Numbered from the stretch's first letter, positions 1 to 11,530 are shown. The stretch is 64,000 nt of DNA from Cordylochernes scorpioides (GCA_030710605.1 CP092870.1:50729921-50793920), one strand, 5' to 3'. Program-made: numbers and translations. Notes: generated by a model from the letters alone, not told the origin.

Positions 1-290
1 TCCAAATTCAACAAATTTTCTTCTTATCATCAACAAACAAGATGTTGGCCGCTATGATGTTTCACTCCAACTTCAACAAATTTTCTTCTTATCATCCGCA
101 AACAAGATGTTGGCCGATATGGTGTTTCACTCCAAATTCAAAAAGATTTATTCTTATCATCAGTAAACAAGATATTGGCCGCTATGGTGATTCACTCCAA
201 ATTCATCAAATTTCCTTCTTATCATCAGCAAACAAGATTTTGGCCGCTATGATGCTTCATTCTAAATTTAAAAGAAAAAAGTTTCTTTTG
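1..290. repeat. 65-bp tandem satellite, cut by the left edge
   Basis: Four and a half direct copies of a 65-bp unit start at 1, 66, 131, 196 and 261. Each opens with tccaaattca and contains aacaagatgttggccgctat. The last copy is partial and diverged. The array probably continues to the left of the window. The open frame through it is a by-product of the repeat and not a gene. Confidence 0.9.
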
Positions 291-654
291 TAAAATCATC
301 AAACGAGATTTGAACATAATGCTGATGGATCCGCCAACTCAAGGTAAGTAGCAGAATTTAATGTCAAAAATGAATATCATTTCAATTAACCAAATAATTA
401 TCCAACGAATATTGGGCTAAATCAGTTTAAAACTGCCTATTTCTAATAGAAAAAAGTTTAAACATAGTTTGTTGGGTAAATGTCTTTATATATTTTATGA
501 ACTCTGTCGATTAATACATGTAAATTTGTAAATATTTTAACTCTAAATTTTAATTTTCAATCTAAAATTTTATTATAAATTTGTAGTTTTGTTTGTTTCC
601 TCTGTAATATGCGCAAATATTTCAATATCGCGCCTGGTTGATTAATACAAAATA

Positions 655-735
655 CAAGGTAGTCCCAAAAGTTCGCAAACATATTATGAATATAATTTAT
701 TTTGCAAGTGTTTACGGACATTTGAGACAACCTTG
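655..735. mobile_element. Mariner-type MITE with TA target duplication
   Basis: An 81-bp element has about 27-bp imperfect terminal inverted repeats beginning caaggtagtcccaaaag and is flanked by TA on both sides (653-654, 736-737). The termini resemble those of the full mariner at 26896, so it looks like a non-autonomous relative. It has no coding capacity. Confidence 0.65.
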
Positions 736-1017
736 TAATTCTGAAACATGGCCCACCTGCTGATTGGCCACCTTTGATATAGAACATCAGAGATTAAATC
801 ATTTTTCTATAAGAATGCTGTTATAATTTTACCAAGGTTACCAATACATTAGAATCTCCCTTTAGCGGACACCTCTCCACAAAGGACAGTTTTAATTTTT
901 GCAAAATTACCATTTTTTACTATTTAACAACTCTCCGGTAAGAGGACACCTCTCCCTAAAGGACACTTTAGTTCTGCAATTGCGTGTCCTTTACAGGGAG
1001 GTAGTTCTATTGTATTA

Positions 1018-1095
1018 CCAAGGTTGTTCCAAAAGTTCGTAAACACTTGAAAAATATAAATCCTAATAGGTTCAGGAACTTTTGGGACAAACTTA
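1018..1095. mobile_element. Second mariner-type MITE
   Basis: About 78 bp with inverted ends: ccaaggttgttccaaaag on the left, and the complement of cttttgggacaaactta on the right. It lies 280 bp from the preceding MITE and belongs to the same terminal-repeat class. The stretch 840-1010 between them holds short degenerate repeats of ctctccctaaaggacac. Confidence 0.55.
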
Positions 1096-1470
1096 TAAAT
1101 GAATTAATTAAAGAGCAAACAATATAGATACAAAGGTATATTATTATAAATGAAAAAGTTCTCAATGCTGTTCTTAAAAAGTCGTATCTTGGAAAGAAAT
1201 CGGATAAACTAACCATAACTTGTGTTGTTTAACAGACATCTATCTCTATATTCCTATAGCAATATTTTAAAATATTTTATTTAACTTGCCTTAAGTCTGT
1301 CTGTCCACAAATCTTGTAATCGAATTCTCGTATACTTCTAGAGCTCGTAGGAATCTGTGATTTAGTGCACTTTTCAGAACCCGATGACAATGCATGTGGA
1401 CAAATTTTCAGAATTCTGGGTTGTCAAGGTGGCCGGGAATGGACAAATTTCAAAATTGCTTTTCAATTTT

Positions 1471-2162
1471 TGTAAATTGATTTTAATATACTTTCAGATC
1501 ACATAGAAGTATGAAACTTTAAAAAATCAATCAATTTATTCAAGGCACAAACTAAAATTGCTAAAATATAAGAGAAGCAATGAGGGAAGTTAACGCAGAG
1601 TAATAAAATATATTTATTAAAATATCAAAATTAATAATCTGTCACAATTTACTTTGTTACATAGCTCCTTCCCTATGGGACCTGTGACCCACAGCTTGTA
1701 AATATTGTAGTTACTGACATGGACGTGCTTCTGCCAAGGATTCCATCGAAGTCTTTGTCCCTAGTACTTTAACGTCCTTTTTCTTGCGGCGTGAAGAGCG
1801 GCTTTGTCGTCGTATCGTCTATAGGGACATCGTCATCTTGGAGGGAATTCTTGGCTTTGACACGGCGGTGGAATCCTGGAGTCAGTCACCGAATATGTAG
1901 ATCACAGCACCAATGGCCTCTAGGTCTTCTCGGCGATCTTCAGTTTATCTTCCCTAATTCACCCACATCTCCACCAAATGTAACATAAAAAATTAAGAAA
2001 AACAAATTTCAGGATGACACAGCAATTTATTTACGACACAAGCACCAATTAAAATAGATAAAATACAAATGAAGCACTGAGGGAAGTTTACGTAGAGTAA
2101 TAAAATATATAAACATCAAAATTAATAATATCTGTTAATAAAATAATAAATACTTTGTTACA
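1471..2162 (-). mobile_element. TRIM-like miniature LTR retrotransposon (family T)
   Basis: Two direct repeats of about 185-190 bp (1471-1661 and 1979-2162), with TG...CA type ends, flank about 317 bp of interior. In minus orientation the 5' LTR (right) is followed by tttggtggagatgtggg, a plausible primer-binding site. The 3' LTR is preceded by the purine tract agggaaggagct. There is no coding capacity beyond short frames, so it would need help in trans. The LTRs are clearly diverged, so the copy is old. Related LTRs lie at 54818-55000 and just downstream of it. Confidence 0.7.
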
Positions 2163-2502
2163 ATATTTTGAGACAATTTTAAGTCATTGAAGGGACATTT
2201 TGAGAAATAACGGTTTTATAACGGTATCAGTAAAAATTTCCCCTTTTTTCCTATATCCAAATAAACAACCAAACTTTTTGGTGTTTTCCACTAGTATATA
2301 CTAACCGTTAGTCAAATATATTCAAAAATTCTATTTATAAAATTAATTGTAAAATATCGTTGAAGCTTGCAACAATACATTTTGGGAATATGTTCGAGAA
2401 AATTTGATGATATATGTGAAAATAAACACATTGCCAAAAATTATTGTTATAACTACTCAAAAATATAAATGTATAAGTATTTATACACACACTGCGTGTA
2501 CA

Positions 2503-3262
2503 CCTTGGTATTTCATGATGCGTTCAGCAAGGACGTTCCCAATCACGCAAACACAGAGCGACGACCAAAGAGTTCAAACCTCAAGGAGGCCCCACCGCCA
2601 GTGATCCTACATGGTGTGGGAGTCTGCTTCTCCCCGCATCCTCGGTGGGAGAAGAGAAATTTAGCTCAGACAAACGATTGAGCTAGGGACGATATAGGCA
2701 TAACTGCCCTTGCATCCTCGGTGGCAGAAAATAGATTCGGTCTGCAAAAGCAGAGCAAGGGATGATATAGACTCCCAGGTCCTTGCACCCCCGTTATCCT
2801 CTTCGGTCGCCCAGCCAGAGGAATGATGCATTCTCCATGCACCGAGAGGACATTTGTATGGCCCCACGCCTTTATGGTTTAGCTCAGTGGATTCGACCAG
2901 GCACCCATAGGCATCTTCGAGAGTATCTTAGCCAGGTTGTTGTCCTCTCGTTCGGACTTGGTTAAACCCGTCCTACGCTCCAATAGGACTACCTCCCTTT
3001 GACCCTTGTACCCTTAGTTTCCAGTACTCCCTGAATCTGCCGACGAATCAGGAACCTCTGAGGCACGAGGTTGACACGGGGAACCTCGTGAAGGCAAGGG
3101 GTGGTACTGCTGTATGTACATCTTGGTATTTCATGACGCGTTCAGCAAGGACGCTCCCAACAGCACACACACAGAGCGAAGACCCAAGAGTTCAGAACTC
3201 TTGACTGACCCACCGCCAGTGATCCTACATGGCGCGGGAGTCAGCTTCCCCTCGGTGGCAGT
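2503..3262. repeat. Direct repeat pair around a GC-richer unit
   Basis: About 145 bp at 2503-2650 recurs at 3122-3262. Both copies contain ggtatttcatga, gcgttcagcaaggacg and ccaccgccagtgatcctaca. The 470 bp between them is GC-richer than its surroundings and contains a partial internal duplication (gcatcctcggtgg, agggacgatatag). It could be an LTR pair of another miniature element or a satellite dimer. I see no primer site or purine tract that decides. No convincing protein is encoded. Confidence 0.5.
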
Positions 3263-3486
3263 GTGTTGGTACAACATTCATCTCTATTGATGCCGAGTAC
3301 ACGTGGTCCATACCTAGTATACGTCCATACCTGGACATTCGCCGCTTCGTGTACCAATTAAAGGAACTCACTGGCTTAACGGTCGCCGAGATGGTACATG
3401 GAGCTCAAGACAGAGATGGCTGGTGTCGTGTTTGGGATGTAATACGTACAGTGGGCCATAACGTTCGATCGCTAATTAAATGATAT

Positions 3487-3665
3487 TACTACACGTGGTA
3501 CTGGCCAAGTGGTGGGTAGTTAGTGACTACCTCTACTGTAAGTCAACCACACTTAGACAGAGTTAACCAGTGCTTTTCCAAGGTATCAATGTCACGTTTG
3601 GTTACTTACATTCACTGGTAAAGTTGATCTTTTAGAGTTATTGCAGCAATTCCGGGGTATTTCTA
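3487..3665 (-). mobile_element. Degenerate SINE 1 body
   Basis: The order of motifs (cacgtggtactggcca, gtgggtag, actgtaagt, ggttact) matches the body of the tRNA-derived SINE seen more clearly at 7109 and 33990. The copy is heavily diverged and headless. Confidence 0.45.
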
Positions 3666-4100
3666 CGATACAATACTCTTGTGATTTAGAATAAACGTTC
3701 TTCCATTATTTATAATATATTAAATAAAGTGCTAAGTTGATACCCAAACAACAAGAAAGCATAAACAGATCCATTGAAATACCAGAAACATACGAAACAA
3801 TATGGACCAACTGTTATTCAATTAAAGTAAATTAGAAGGATGAATCCGTAACCATTTTAACATTGCTTATTATTTATTATTAATAGTAATTATATGAAAC
3901 AAATCTTGGTATATATGTCTACATGAAAACAACAAAAACAATACTTAAAACATTATATACATACAAGTTCCTTTTCAAACTCAGTCTCATCTATAGCCAT
4001 TGTTACTCTGTAATATTCCAACACAAATACTATCCCATAGATGTCTTCTATATATAACACAATAATTCACGAATTTATTAAATTTAGCCTGAAGTTTTTA

Positions 4101-4391
4101 GGGGGTCGGTGGTTTCGACCACTACGACCCGGGTTCGATTCCCGCATTGGGCACTTTTTCTGATTTAAAAAGAAATGCTCCAATGGCCCCTGATTCTTAC
4201 AAAAGTCCAGCCCCACCAGCTATTGCAATAAACCAAACGGGGTTCAGGCATATTTGTAAGTGCAAAGTCGAATTACTTTTCACATATGTAGATATGTGGT
4301 GTACTTATAGTAAAGGCAGTCGTCAACTACTACCCACCATGATTAACATGGCCATTACCACGTCTACTAGGGTTAATAAAGAAAAAAAAGT
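4101..4391 (+). mobile_element. SINE 1, tRNA-derived, nearly complete
   Basis: The head looks like a Ser/Leu-type tRNA. It ends in a B-box at about 4130-4142 (gggttcgattcc) followed by cgcattgggcac. The A-box region is shortened compared with the copy at 43625. The body runs through tgctccaatggcccc and gtggtgtacttatagta to an A-rich tail at 4380-4391. It is a pol III-type retroposon mobilised by LINE machinery and is not a tRNA gene. Other copies are at 3487, 7109, 33990/34365 and 43625. Confidence 0.75.
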
Positions 4392-4571
4392 TTGAAGTCT
4401 CGAGATATCATTCAACCAGCACGTATCATCCACCATACACCTATATTTTCAAATATTGTTTTTCACAAATATTGTATTATATTTCTTTCAATATCATAAA
4501 TATTTTTAAAATATGTAAATAATAATGTGTATAAAAAAAATAGTATTTAACATTAATTGGTTAACGTGATA

Positions 4572-4606
4572 CTCCTGTTGATGGACTGACAAGTCCGAAA
4601 GCTTGA
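4572..4606 (+). ncRNA. Hammerhead-like core, family F4 (CTGTNGA variant)
   Basis: CTGTTGA (4575-4581), one unpaired base, a perfect 5-bp stem II GGACT/AGTCC around a GACA loop, then GAAA (4597-4600) and GCTTG. This is the order of a type I hammerhead with a minimal stem III, except that core position A6 is U. Stem I is weak (2 bp). It lies beside a foldback fragment. Cleavage activity is doubtful; the family relation is well supported by the other copies. Confidence 0.45.
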
Positions 4607-4669
4607 AAATAAAAGGTTTGTACAAGAAATTTAGCCCTGGAAGCTTTATTTTATTATAAAGTATTTTCA

Positions 4670-4805
4670 AGTAAGGAACTGCCCTGTAGTACGGTGTCGT
4701 GAGTCCCGAGCCGCTACGGTAACCGTGAACAGGGAACTGTGGCTGACTAACGGGGCAATGGAACCCCCCTTTCCATGGAGAAATAAAATCAGAAATATGG
4801 ACAAG
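4670..4805 (-). repeat. Single copy of the 173-bp GC-rich unit
   Basis: The reverse complement of this segment matches the unit repeated three times at 54150-54640. Shared pieces are ccatgg, gccccgttagtcagccacag, acggttaccgt and actacag. It shows that the unit exists alone and was not created only by tandem amplification inside the other locus. Confidence 0.7.
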
Positions 4806-4837
4806 ACACTATTACCATAAAGTATTTTTTTTTTTTC

Positions 4838-4905
4838 CTGACGAGGTCAAAAGATTTTTGTCAGAACGTCGACAATATGAAAACACTACTGGCCGAAGTG
4901 TCTTT
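4838..4905 (+). ncRNA. Degenerate hammerhead-like core, family F3
   Basis: CTGACGA at 4838-4844 is followed by a GTCAAAA...TTTTTGTC hairpin and then agaacgtc where GAAACGTC is expected. The GAAA box is damaged. The tail actggccgaagtgtc (4890-4905) is the family F3 end also seen at 33955 and 46355. Confidence 0.4.
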
Positions 4906-5199
4906 TACTTCAATAACAAAATTTACAGTGTAGAATTAGATATTCATATATGACAATCACACAGCAAATCTTATCTGAGTCGATATCCGAAAGTATTTTC
5001 GCATTCATCCAAAATCTGGCTTAATAATTGGGTCACTGACTGGCGTATTGACAAAGACATTGTAATTTTAAGTCTATATCTTTCTGTGTACAAACTGACT
5101 TTAAAAGGATATTTTATAGAAAAAAAGAGAAACATTCTGTATTCTAGAATATTCATTACCCTAATCACACATCTTTTAAAGCTTAATAAAAACAGAAGG

Positions 5200-6650
5200 G
5201 TGTTTTAAAAATGTTTTTATGGGAAAATATGAATATATATATAATACACCTGTATTAAAAGTTGCGTTTGGCTTATAAGCTTATATTAACCACAATGTTA
5301 CTATTAATGTATTTATGGACCGGGAATGAAGGTGAATATCAATGTAAAGATATTGTAATACAATTCATCCTACTTTCTTTTAAAATCAAGAATAAAATGT
5401 GTTTAAAAATAACGCATAAATTATGTATAATGGGAAATATATTTTTTTAATATTATAAATATTACTTTTGGAAATATATATTGCCGGATGTCTGATAATC
5501 AATATAAGAAATGTGAAAAATAGGAATATATGAATAGTGATTACTACTTTAGCATGATAAAGACGCAGTGATTTGAGTATTATTTATAAACATCACATTG
5601 AAAAATGTTTTAAAATTCATATCACAATATTTGTAATTTATCATATTTATCAAATAATTCAAAGTATTTTTTGTGTGTCATATCTCCACAAAATAATCCG
5701 TGTTATATATAAAGAGTTGCATATAAATATTTGTCTTAAATTTTAAATATTCAAATAATAAAAAAAAAAGATTTAACTAAATATTAATATCAACTTACTC
5801 ATTAAATATTTCGCCTTGGAGAAATAAGATATTTATTTTATTATTTAACATATAATGAATAATTAGTAAATATAAACAAAACGTTCTCCCAATGTATACG
5901 ATAAATTTTAATGATGATATCAATAGAATATTAAATGATTTTAATACAAAACAGGAATATAGCGATACCAACGAAAAATATATGAAATAACTCAGAAAAT
6001 CGAAATAAAAATTATTATATAACTCACAAACGCGCCTAAATATAATTTTTAAACAATTATTTATTTTTAATACATTATATTTTGTTAATTTAAAAATGAA
6101 ACTGATTTTACGATATGTTTTAAATGGATATTTTTATGCTACATTTTAAATTTAAATAACAGAAAATTTAATACTTTAAAAATGTTTCATTCTAAATGGA
6201 CACTTCTCGATTATATTTAAAATTTTAAGAGTACAGTAGTATTCTATTTTTTTCATATTTTAAGATACTCTAGAGAAAGATACTCTATTATTTCAATTGA
6301 AATTTGTTGCGGATATTTTTAATTTCAATTTTGACATTGTTTTCATTTTAAGCATATAAAAAGGTGTTATCTTTTATAACACAAATATATTTCATAGTTT
6401 AATATCGATGTTTCAACATTCTAAATCCACATTTAATGTAAAATCCAATATTATATAATTTAATAATAAAATTACGAGAATTTTAAATAACAATATTTTG
6501 ATATTAAATTATATTTTCTATCTAATTGAATATTTGCTATTTAAACCTTTCTCTCTCCCTCTATACTTGAAATATCATCTATTTTTATTTCATAAAACAC
6601 GTTCACACTAACCATACGATGATTTTAAAGCGATATTGATAAAGTCCAAA
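5200..6650. other. AT-rich stretch without recognised features
   Basis: Very AT-rich sequence with poly-A and poly-T runs and short frames only. I see no repeat family that recurs elsewhere in the window, no terminal repeats and no coding similarity. Confidence 0.6.
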
Positions 6651-7108
6651 GGGGTTCCCCTCTATCATGGAGAAGAAACGTTTGCTAGGCGCGAAGCGTT
6701 GTTTTTCATCTGATTCTATTTTGATGGATCAAAAAAAAAAAATTACAAAGCAAAAGGCTCAATGTATGTATTATAAATATAATTCTAAATTTCTTTCTTT
6801 AAGCATTTTTTAAATTTAATTTCTTTTCTAAAAAAAAAAACTCTGTGAAGTGACTGCCATTGATTTGGGTGGCGCTGCTGAAAACTTACGTTCATTTATA
6901 TATTTAAGATATAATTTATTGTTTCAGATATGTTGAATCGTTCAGGTAATTTTTAATAATTTATTTAGGAATAAATAAGATATATAATTGTAAGATTCTT
7001 CATATATTTTTAGCACAATCCTTTTATAATTATAAACATTTCTCTTTAAGCTTTAATAAAATTTAAACCTACTAGAAGATTGACTTGGTTAAGGTATTTT
7101 TTATTATC

Positions 7109-7305
7109 TCAGGTACACATGGTACAGGCCATGATAAACATGGTGGGTAGAAGTTGGCGACTGCTTATACTGTAAGTGCACCACATGTCTACACATGTTA
7201 AAAGCATTTCAACTTTGAACTTACAAATGTGCCAAAGTTTGGTTACTTGTACTCGTTGCTAGGTTTGAACTTTTACAAGAATCGGAGGCCATTGGAGTAT
7301 TAATT
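7109..7305 (-). mobile_element. SINE 1 body fragment
   Basis: The complement reads from the region around tccaatggcctccgattc through gtgtagacatgtggtgcac to ccatgtgtacc. It matches the body of the copies at 4101 and 43625. The tRNA head is absent. Confidence 0.65.
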
Positions 7306-7579
7306 TACTTGGTTAAGGTTAATTGGCCAACTGAATATGGTCTTCTAACCTAACTTCGCAAATGGCTGAACCAAGCAGACTAAACGACATACCAATGGTG
7401 TAGGGACTTGGGATTCAGCAAGCTACCAGGGGAAGATGAGGAAGTCCAGGAGAGGTAGCAACAAGGAATCCCCACAGAAACAGGACCAGCTCAAGACAAG
7501 GAAGAGCAGGAGAAGGCAGAATTGAAAGTAGGGAGAGCAAAGGCGGTGGAATAGTGACTAGAACTTAGCGGCTCTAGCT

Positions 7580-8030
7580 CTAGCGGTTAGGCAGGACATA
7601 GATATCTCCTCGTAGTCGACAGATAGGCTCTTGGCTATGCAGGTAGCATACTAATCTGTGTGCGAGTTGGACAATTTGATGGTCACCAGACCTGCAGTGG
7701 AAGCCGGTTAGATGGGCTTTGGTGTACCTATCGGCATTGTGGCCATAGCCGCAGCAACGGAAGCTGCTCAGATTCATAGAGGTTTACAAGATTCATAGAA
7801 GTCACATGGTCCACAATGATCCTGCTACGCTTTCCTATAGCTTTGAAGAAAGGCAAGTTTATTTAGACGAAGGCCATGCAGGTGTCATTTATGGCTGTAA
7901 ATCGGTGAGCCACGCTGACTGTCTTTTCTCCAGGAAGCTGGCTGAAGGCGTCTATTAAGAGGAAGGCCTCGACAATGTCTACATCCGCAGTATACTATAG
8001 TCCACGGTAGCAAATAGGAACAGTGTACAT
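7580..8030 (-). pseudogene. Non-LTR retrotransposon ORF1 (gag) fragment with zinc knuckle, copy 1
   Basis: The minus strand reads through a gag-like stretch, including a segment starting KTVSVAHRF, and then a zinc-knuckle region, FRCCGYGHNADR, typical of LINE ORF1 proteins. The second knuckle is destroyed. Compared with the copy at 10078, 7 bases are missing near 7671, which shifts the frame. There is also a stop in the upstream part and a frame change around 7780. A LINE of the Jockey/R1 general type is likely, from the CCHC arrangement only. No reverse transcriptase lies next to it. Confidence 0.55.
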
Positions 8031-8130
8031 TTTAATAGCAGGGTATGATCTTATAAATTATTGAATCTAATTAAACAATTAGAAGATATGTGAAATATAC
8101 TATCAATGTTATTATATTACAATTTAAAAT

Positions 8131-8159
8131 ATACTATATATATATATATATATATATAA
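8131..8159. repeat. (TA)n microsatellite
   Basis: Pure TA dinucleotides immediately before a family P foldback element. TA tracts border most mobile elements in this window. Confidence 0.9.
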
Positions 8160-8430
8160 TACATTAGCGCGCCATCTGTTATCAGAATTTGAAACTATTA
8201 TAGACGCGTATGATTCTTTTAAAATTAAATTAATTCTACTGCCCCTTACTGCAATGAAAATTAATGGGAGGGCCTGGTTCATCAGCGGCAGTATCACTAT
8301 AAAAGGAAACCCGAAAAATGCAATCTAACAGCGGTATGATAGATTAAACGGGCGAAACCACTGGGAGGGTTCACCACTGATGAGTCAGGCCCTCCCATTA
8401 ATTTTTCATTGTAGTAAGGTCAGTAGTTAA
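8160..8430. mobile_element. Family P palindromic MITE
   Basis: The arms ctactgccccttactgcaatg (8236 onward) and its complement near 8400-8425 enclose gggagggcctgg...ccaggccctccc. The outer sequence cgcgccatctgttat recurs in other copies at 47335, 48838, 56470, 57810 and 59160. There is no coding capacity. It abuts the truncated end of the pseudogene at 8420, so its insertion may have removed the rest of that gene. Confidence 0.7.
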
Positions 8431-9106
8431 TTGTAGAAAAGAAGTCTTGAAATTCATCTTGACGCTTGCGAAAAAAACATACTTTTGTGCCTTTATGCAG
8501 CAGATTCCAGCCTTTTAACCTAGAGCCTGAAAGTTCACTCTGTCTTTTTTTTTTTGATAAATCTAAATCACGTACGAGGTCGTTCAAATCTCCTTGGGTT
8601 AACAAATGAGGTTCAGATGAAGCACCTGCTTCAAAATTTGTGTTATCCGACCGTTGCTCTCGTCTATCTGAATCATCGTCACTAAATATTACATTTTAAG
8701 GAAGCTGTGGCACAGGTAAAATATCACTATGAGGAACCGGTCTCATAGCAGAAGGCAAATCTGGATATTCAACTGTATGTCTTGATTTGGATGTAATACC
8801 TGTAGTCTTTGACAAACAAAAATAACAGTCTGAAGAATGGTCTTTAGGTTCCCTCTATATCATTGGAACCGCAAAAGGCATATGACGTTCACCTTTAATC
8901 CACCCTGTAAGACGTCGAGCACAAATTTCACAACAATGATGAGGAGTCCAAGTCTTATCTTTTTCACCGACTTTACAGCCAAAATAAAGTTGATAGCACT
9001 TTTTGATGAGCGGTGTAAAGTTTCGCCTTTGAACTTTGAAAGTTAATTCCCCACAAATGTAACAAAAAATATCAGAAATATTAATGCAACGCCTCGGCTT
9101 TGACAT
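8420..9106 (-). pseudogene. Pseudogene of an uncharacterised arthropod-type multicopy protein family
   Basis: One frame of 228 codons begins MSKPRRCINISDIFCYICGE. It carries an N-terminal cysteine cluster (CYIC at about residues 16-19, CCEIC at about 58-62) and a basic segment, then an Asp/Ser/Arg-rich linker. It ends with a block containing LSGSRLKGWNLLHKGTK and RKRQDEFQDFFS. From memory this order is that of an uncharacterised family with many copies in arthropods and cnidarians, whose members continue a few hundred residues further. Two in-frame stops, at 8855-8857 (apparently replacing W) and 8696-8698, break it. The C-terminal part is lost where the family P MITE begins. The rest of the frame is well conserved, so decay is recent. 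Function is unknown. Confidence 0.7.
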
Positions 9107-9109
9107 AGT

Positions 9110-9940
9110 CTAGTGCACACGATTTATAAAAGAAAATCGATAAAGAAGAATAAACTGATCATTTCAAATTTACCTGTCACTTCTGGTGCTAATCTATTAA
9201 ACAAATCGTTAGGTTCAATTTAAATATATATATTATAACTGTTATTCAGCAAATAGTATTTCAGAGCTTGTCGTTATTTTTTAGTTGAAAACAAAACAGA
9301 TTGCATTATAAAATAAACATATTTAATTAAAAAATCAATAATTTGTTATTTAAATTTATATTTATGATTATTAAAGAGCAAAATTTAATTATTAACAAAT
9401 AAAATAAAGCTTTTGGCTCCACGCATCAACTCTTCTTGTCAAAAATAAAGAGCTAGCTACTGTAATGATGTTTATTTAAAAAATGCTTACGTAATATTTT
9501 CTGCATTATTACTGTATATACCAATTTATAGAAAAAATAGTTATCCTGCAAGAACTATGGGTGATGGAAAACTTCTGATTTCATTTTTGAATTCAGCATG
9601 AAAAGTTATATTAGAATCAACATCAGGTTTTCTCCGTCAAAAAAAAAGTTTTTTTGTAGACCTGTGTAATTTGTTACCTTTTAACTCACTATATGATTAT
9701 TTGTTACTGTTTCTCATTCAATATCTGATTATTCTTTAATGCTGTTCTATGTCACTCCATAAATCCGTCCAATAAAGTACTCTGCAGAAAGGTTTTCTTC
9801 ACCAATTTATATTAGAATTCACAAGCTTTCGAATTAAAAACTCTTCTTCAAGCGTTTCTCCTAAGTATAAAATGACAAACATTGAAGTATGTTAAATAAA
9901 ACGTTTTTGAAAATTACTAAAAAAAAATTAAAAATTTAGA
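9110..9940. other. AT-rich spacer
   Basis: No open frame of note, no terminal repeats and no match to other repeats in the window that I can see. Confidence 0.5.
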
Positions 9941-9942
9941 AA

Positions 9943-10441
9943 AAGGGCATTTCCTGATCGTGCAACTAAGAGTTGTTGATGGCTTGCGCCATCTATTGGA
10001 ATAACTATCAACTAATCGTTGATTTTTTTTAATTATTCCAGAATTGGCCACACACAAATACCGTTTCTTGATTAAATCTCCTCGTAGTCGACAGATAGGC
10101 TCTTGGCTAAGCAGTTAGCATACTAAGCTGTGTGCGAGTTGGACAATTTCGGCCTTGATGGTCACCAGACCTGCAGTGGAAGACGGTTAGAGAGGCTTTG
10201 GTGTACCTATCGGCATTGTGACCATAGCCGCAGCAACGGAAGCTGCTCAGATTCATAGAAGTTTACAAGATTCATAGAAGTCACATGGTCCACAATGATC
10301 CTGATGCGCGTTTTGGGCTGTTGGCCAAGAAACGGTATTTGTCTAATTCTGCAATAATTAAGAATCAACAATTACAGATTTTTATGGCGCAAGCCATCAG
10401 TAACCTTTAGTTGAAATATTATAAAATGCCTTTTTTCTTAA
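9943..10441. mobile_element. Family F2 foldback element carrying a LINE fragment and a partial ribozyme
   Basis: Arms of about 90-110 bp (9943-10078 and 10329-10441) are inverted copies. Both contain gatggcttgcgccat, taattattccagaatt-like and aaataccgtttctt segments. Between them lie a LINE gag fragment and, on the minus strand, GGCCAACAGCCCAAAACGCG, the 3' half of the hammerhead seen complete at 47927-47968. The 5' half (CTGATGA) is missing. The element is non-autonomous. Confidence 0.65.
10078..10300 (-). pseudogene. LINE ORF1 zinc-knuckle fragment, copy 2
   Basis: About 93% identical to 7593-7830 and embedded in the F2 foldback element. The minus-strand frame keeps both knuckles: CCGYGHNADR and then CRSGDHQGRNC. 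Here the 7 bases missing from copy 1 are present. It shows that the foldback element captured, or was invaded by, a piece of LINE ORF1. Confidence 0.6.
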
Positions 10442-10739
10442 TTTATCCACCTGATCTAATTAGAGATTCACTTTTGTACTTTTTTCACATTAAAAATTCG
10501 TTTATCTTTTATTTTTTATTATTGAAATGAATCGAACTTATATCTAACGAGATGTTGGATATAAAATGCTACTAGAGTACATACCAGAGACTATAGATTC
10601 TGTATTTATAAAATAAATGTGTGGCCAATACAATATGGCTGACGTTTCCCGAAGGATACAAAACAAAACAAGGAAAATGTGATGGGAAATCACTGGGGCT
10701 CACAACACCTTCACTTCTTCTATTTTCTATGATTCCTGG

Positions 10740-11530
10740 AAGAGAAAGGAATCTACAAGCTTGATACCCTGATATGATTGTGTGGAGGTAAGAAAGAAGA
10801 AGACATTATTGACTGTATTGACTCATCCATTGATGAGCTCTACTCATCCCCAGCACAGACACCATCAACAAGCTCTACAAGCTTGATACCCTGATATGAT
10901 TGAGTGGAGATAAGAAAAAAGAAGATATTATTGACTGTATAGACTCATCCATTGATGAGCTCTACTCATCCCCAGCAGACACCATCAACATGCTCTACAA
11001 GCTTTATACTCTGATATGATTGAGTGGAGATAAGAAAGAAGAAGACAACATTGACTGTATTGACTCATTCATTGATGAGCGCTACCCATCCCCAGCAGAC
11101 ACCATCAACAAACACTACAAGCTTGATACCTTGATATGATTGAGTGGAGATAAGAAAGAAGAAGACAAAATTGACTGTATTGACTCATCTATTGATGAGC
11201 TCTACTCATTCTCAGCAGACACCATCAACAAGCTTTACAAGCTTGATACCCTGATATGATTGAGTGGAGATAAGAAAGAAGAAGACAACATTGACTGTAT
11301 TGACTCATCCATTGATGAGCTCTACTCATTCCCAGCAGACACCATCAACAAGCTCTACAAGCTTGATACCCTGATATGATTGAGTGGAGATAAGAAAGAA
11401 GAAGACATTATTGACTGTATTGACTCATCCATTGAAGAGCTCTACTCATCCCCAGCAGACACCATCAACAAGCTCTACAAGCTTGATGCCCTGATATGAT
11501 TGAGTGGAGATAAGAAAGAAGAAGAGGAAA
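10740..11530. repeat. 120-bp satellite, about 6.5 copies
   Basis: The period is exactly 120 bp: accatcaaca starts at 10861, 10981, 11101, 11221, 11341 and 11461. Each unit holds ctacaagcttgataccctga and gattgagtggagataagaaa. All frames contain stops, so it is non-coding although the period is a multiple of three. Shorter blocks of the same unit lie at 50215-50605 and 53375-53430. Confidence 0.9.

Noticed and set aside
8300-8400. Hammerhead-like boxes (GGCGAAAC and CACTGATGAG) in the family P MITEs
   Set aside because: GAAA precedes CTGATGA and a stem II can pair in some copies, but only about four bases lie between the would-be cleavage site and CTGATGA, so stem I cannot form. I treat it as a palindrome feature only.
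10740-11530. Tandem-repeat protein with 40-residue units
   Set aside because: The period is a multiple of three but every frame on both strands meets stops within each unit.
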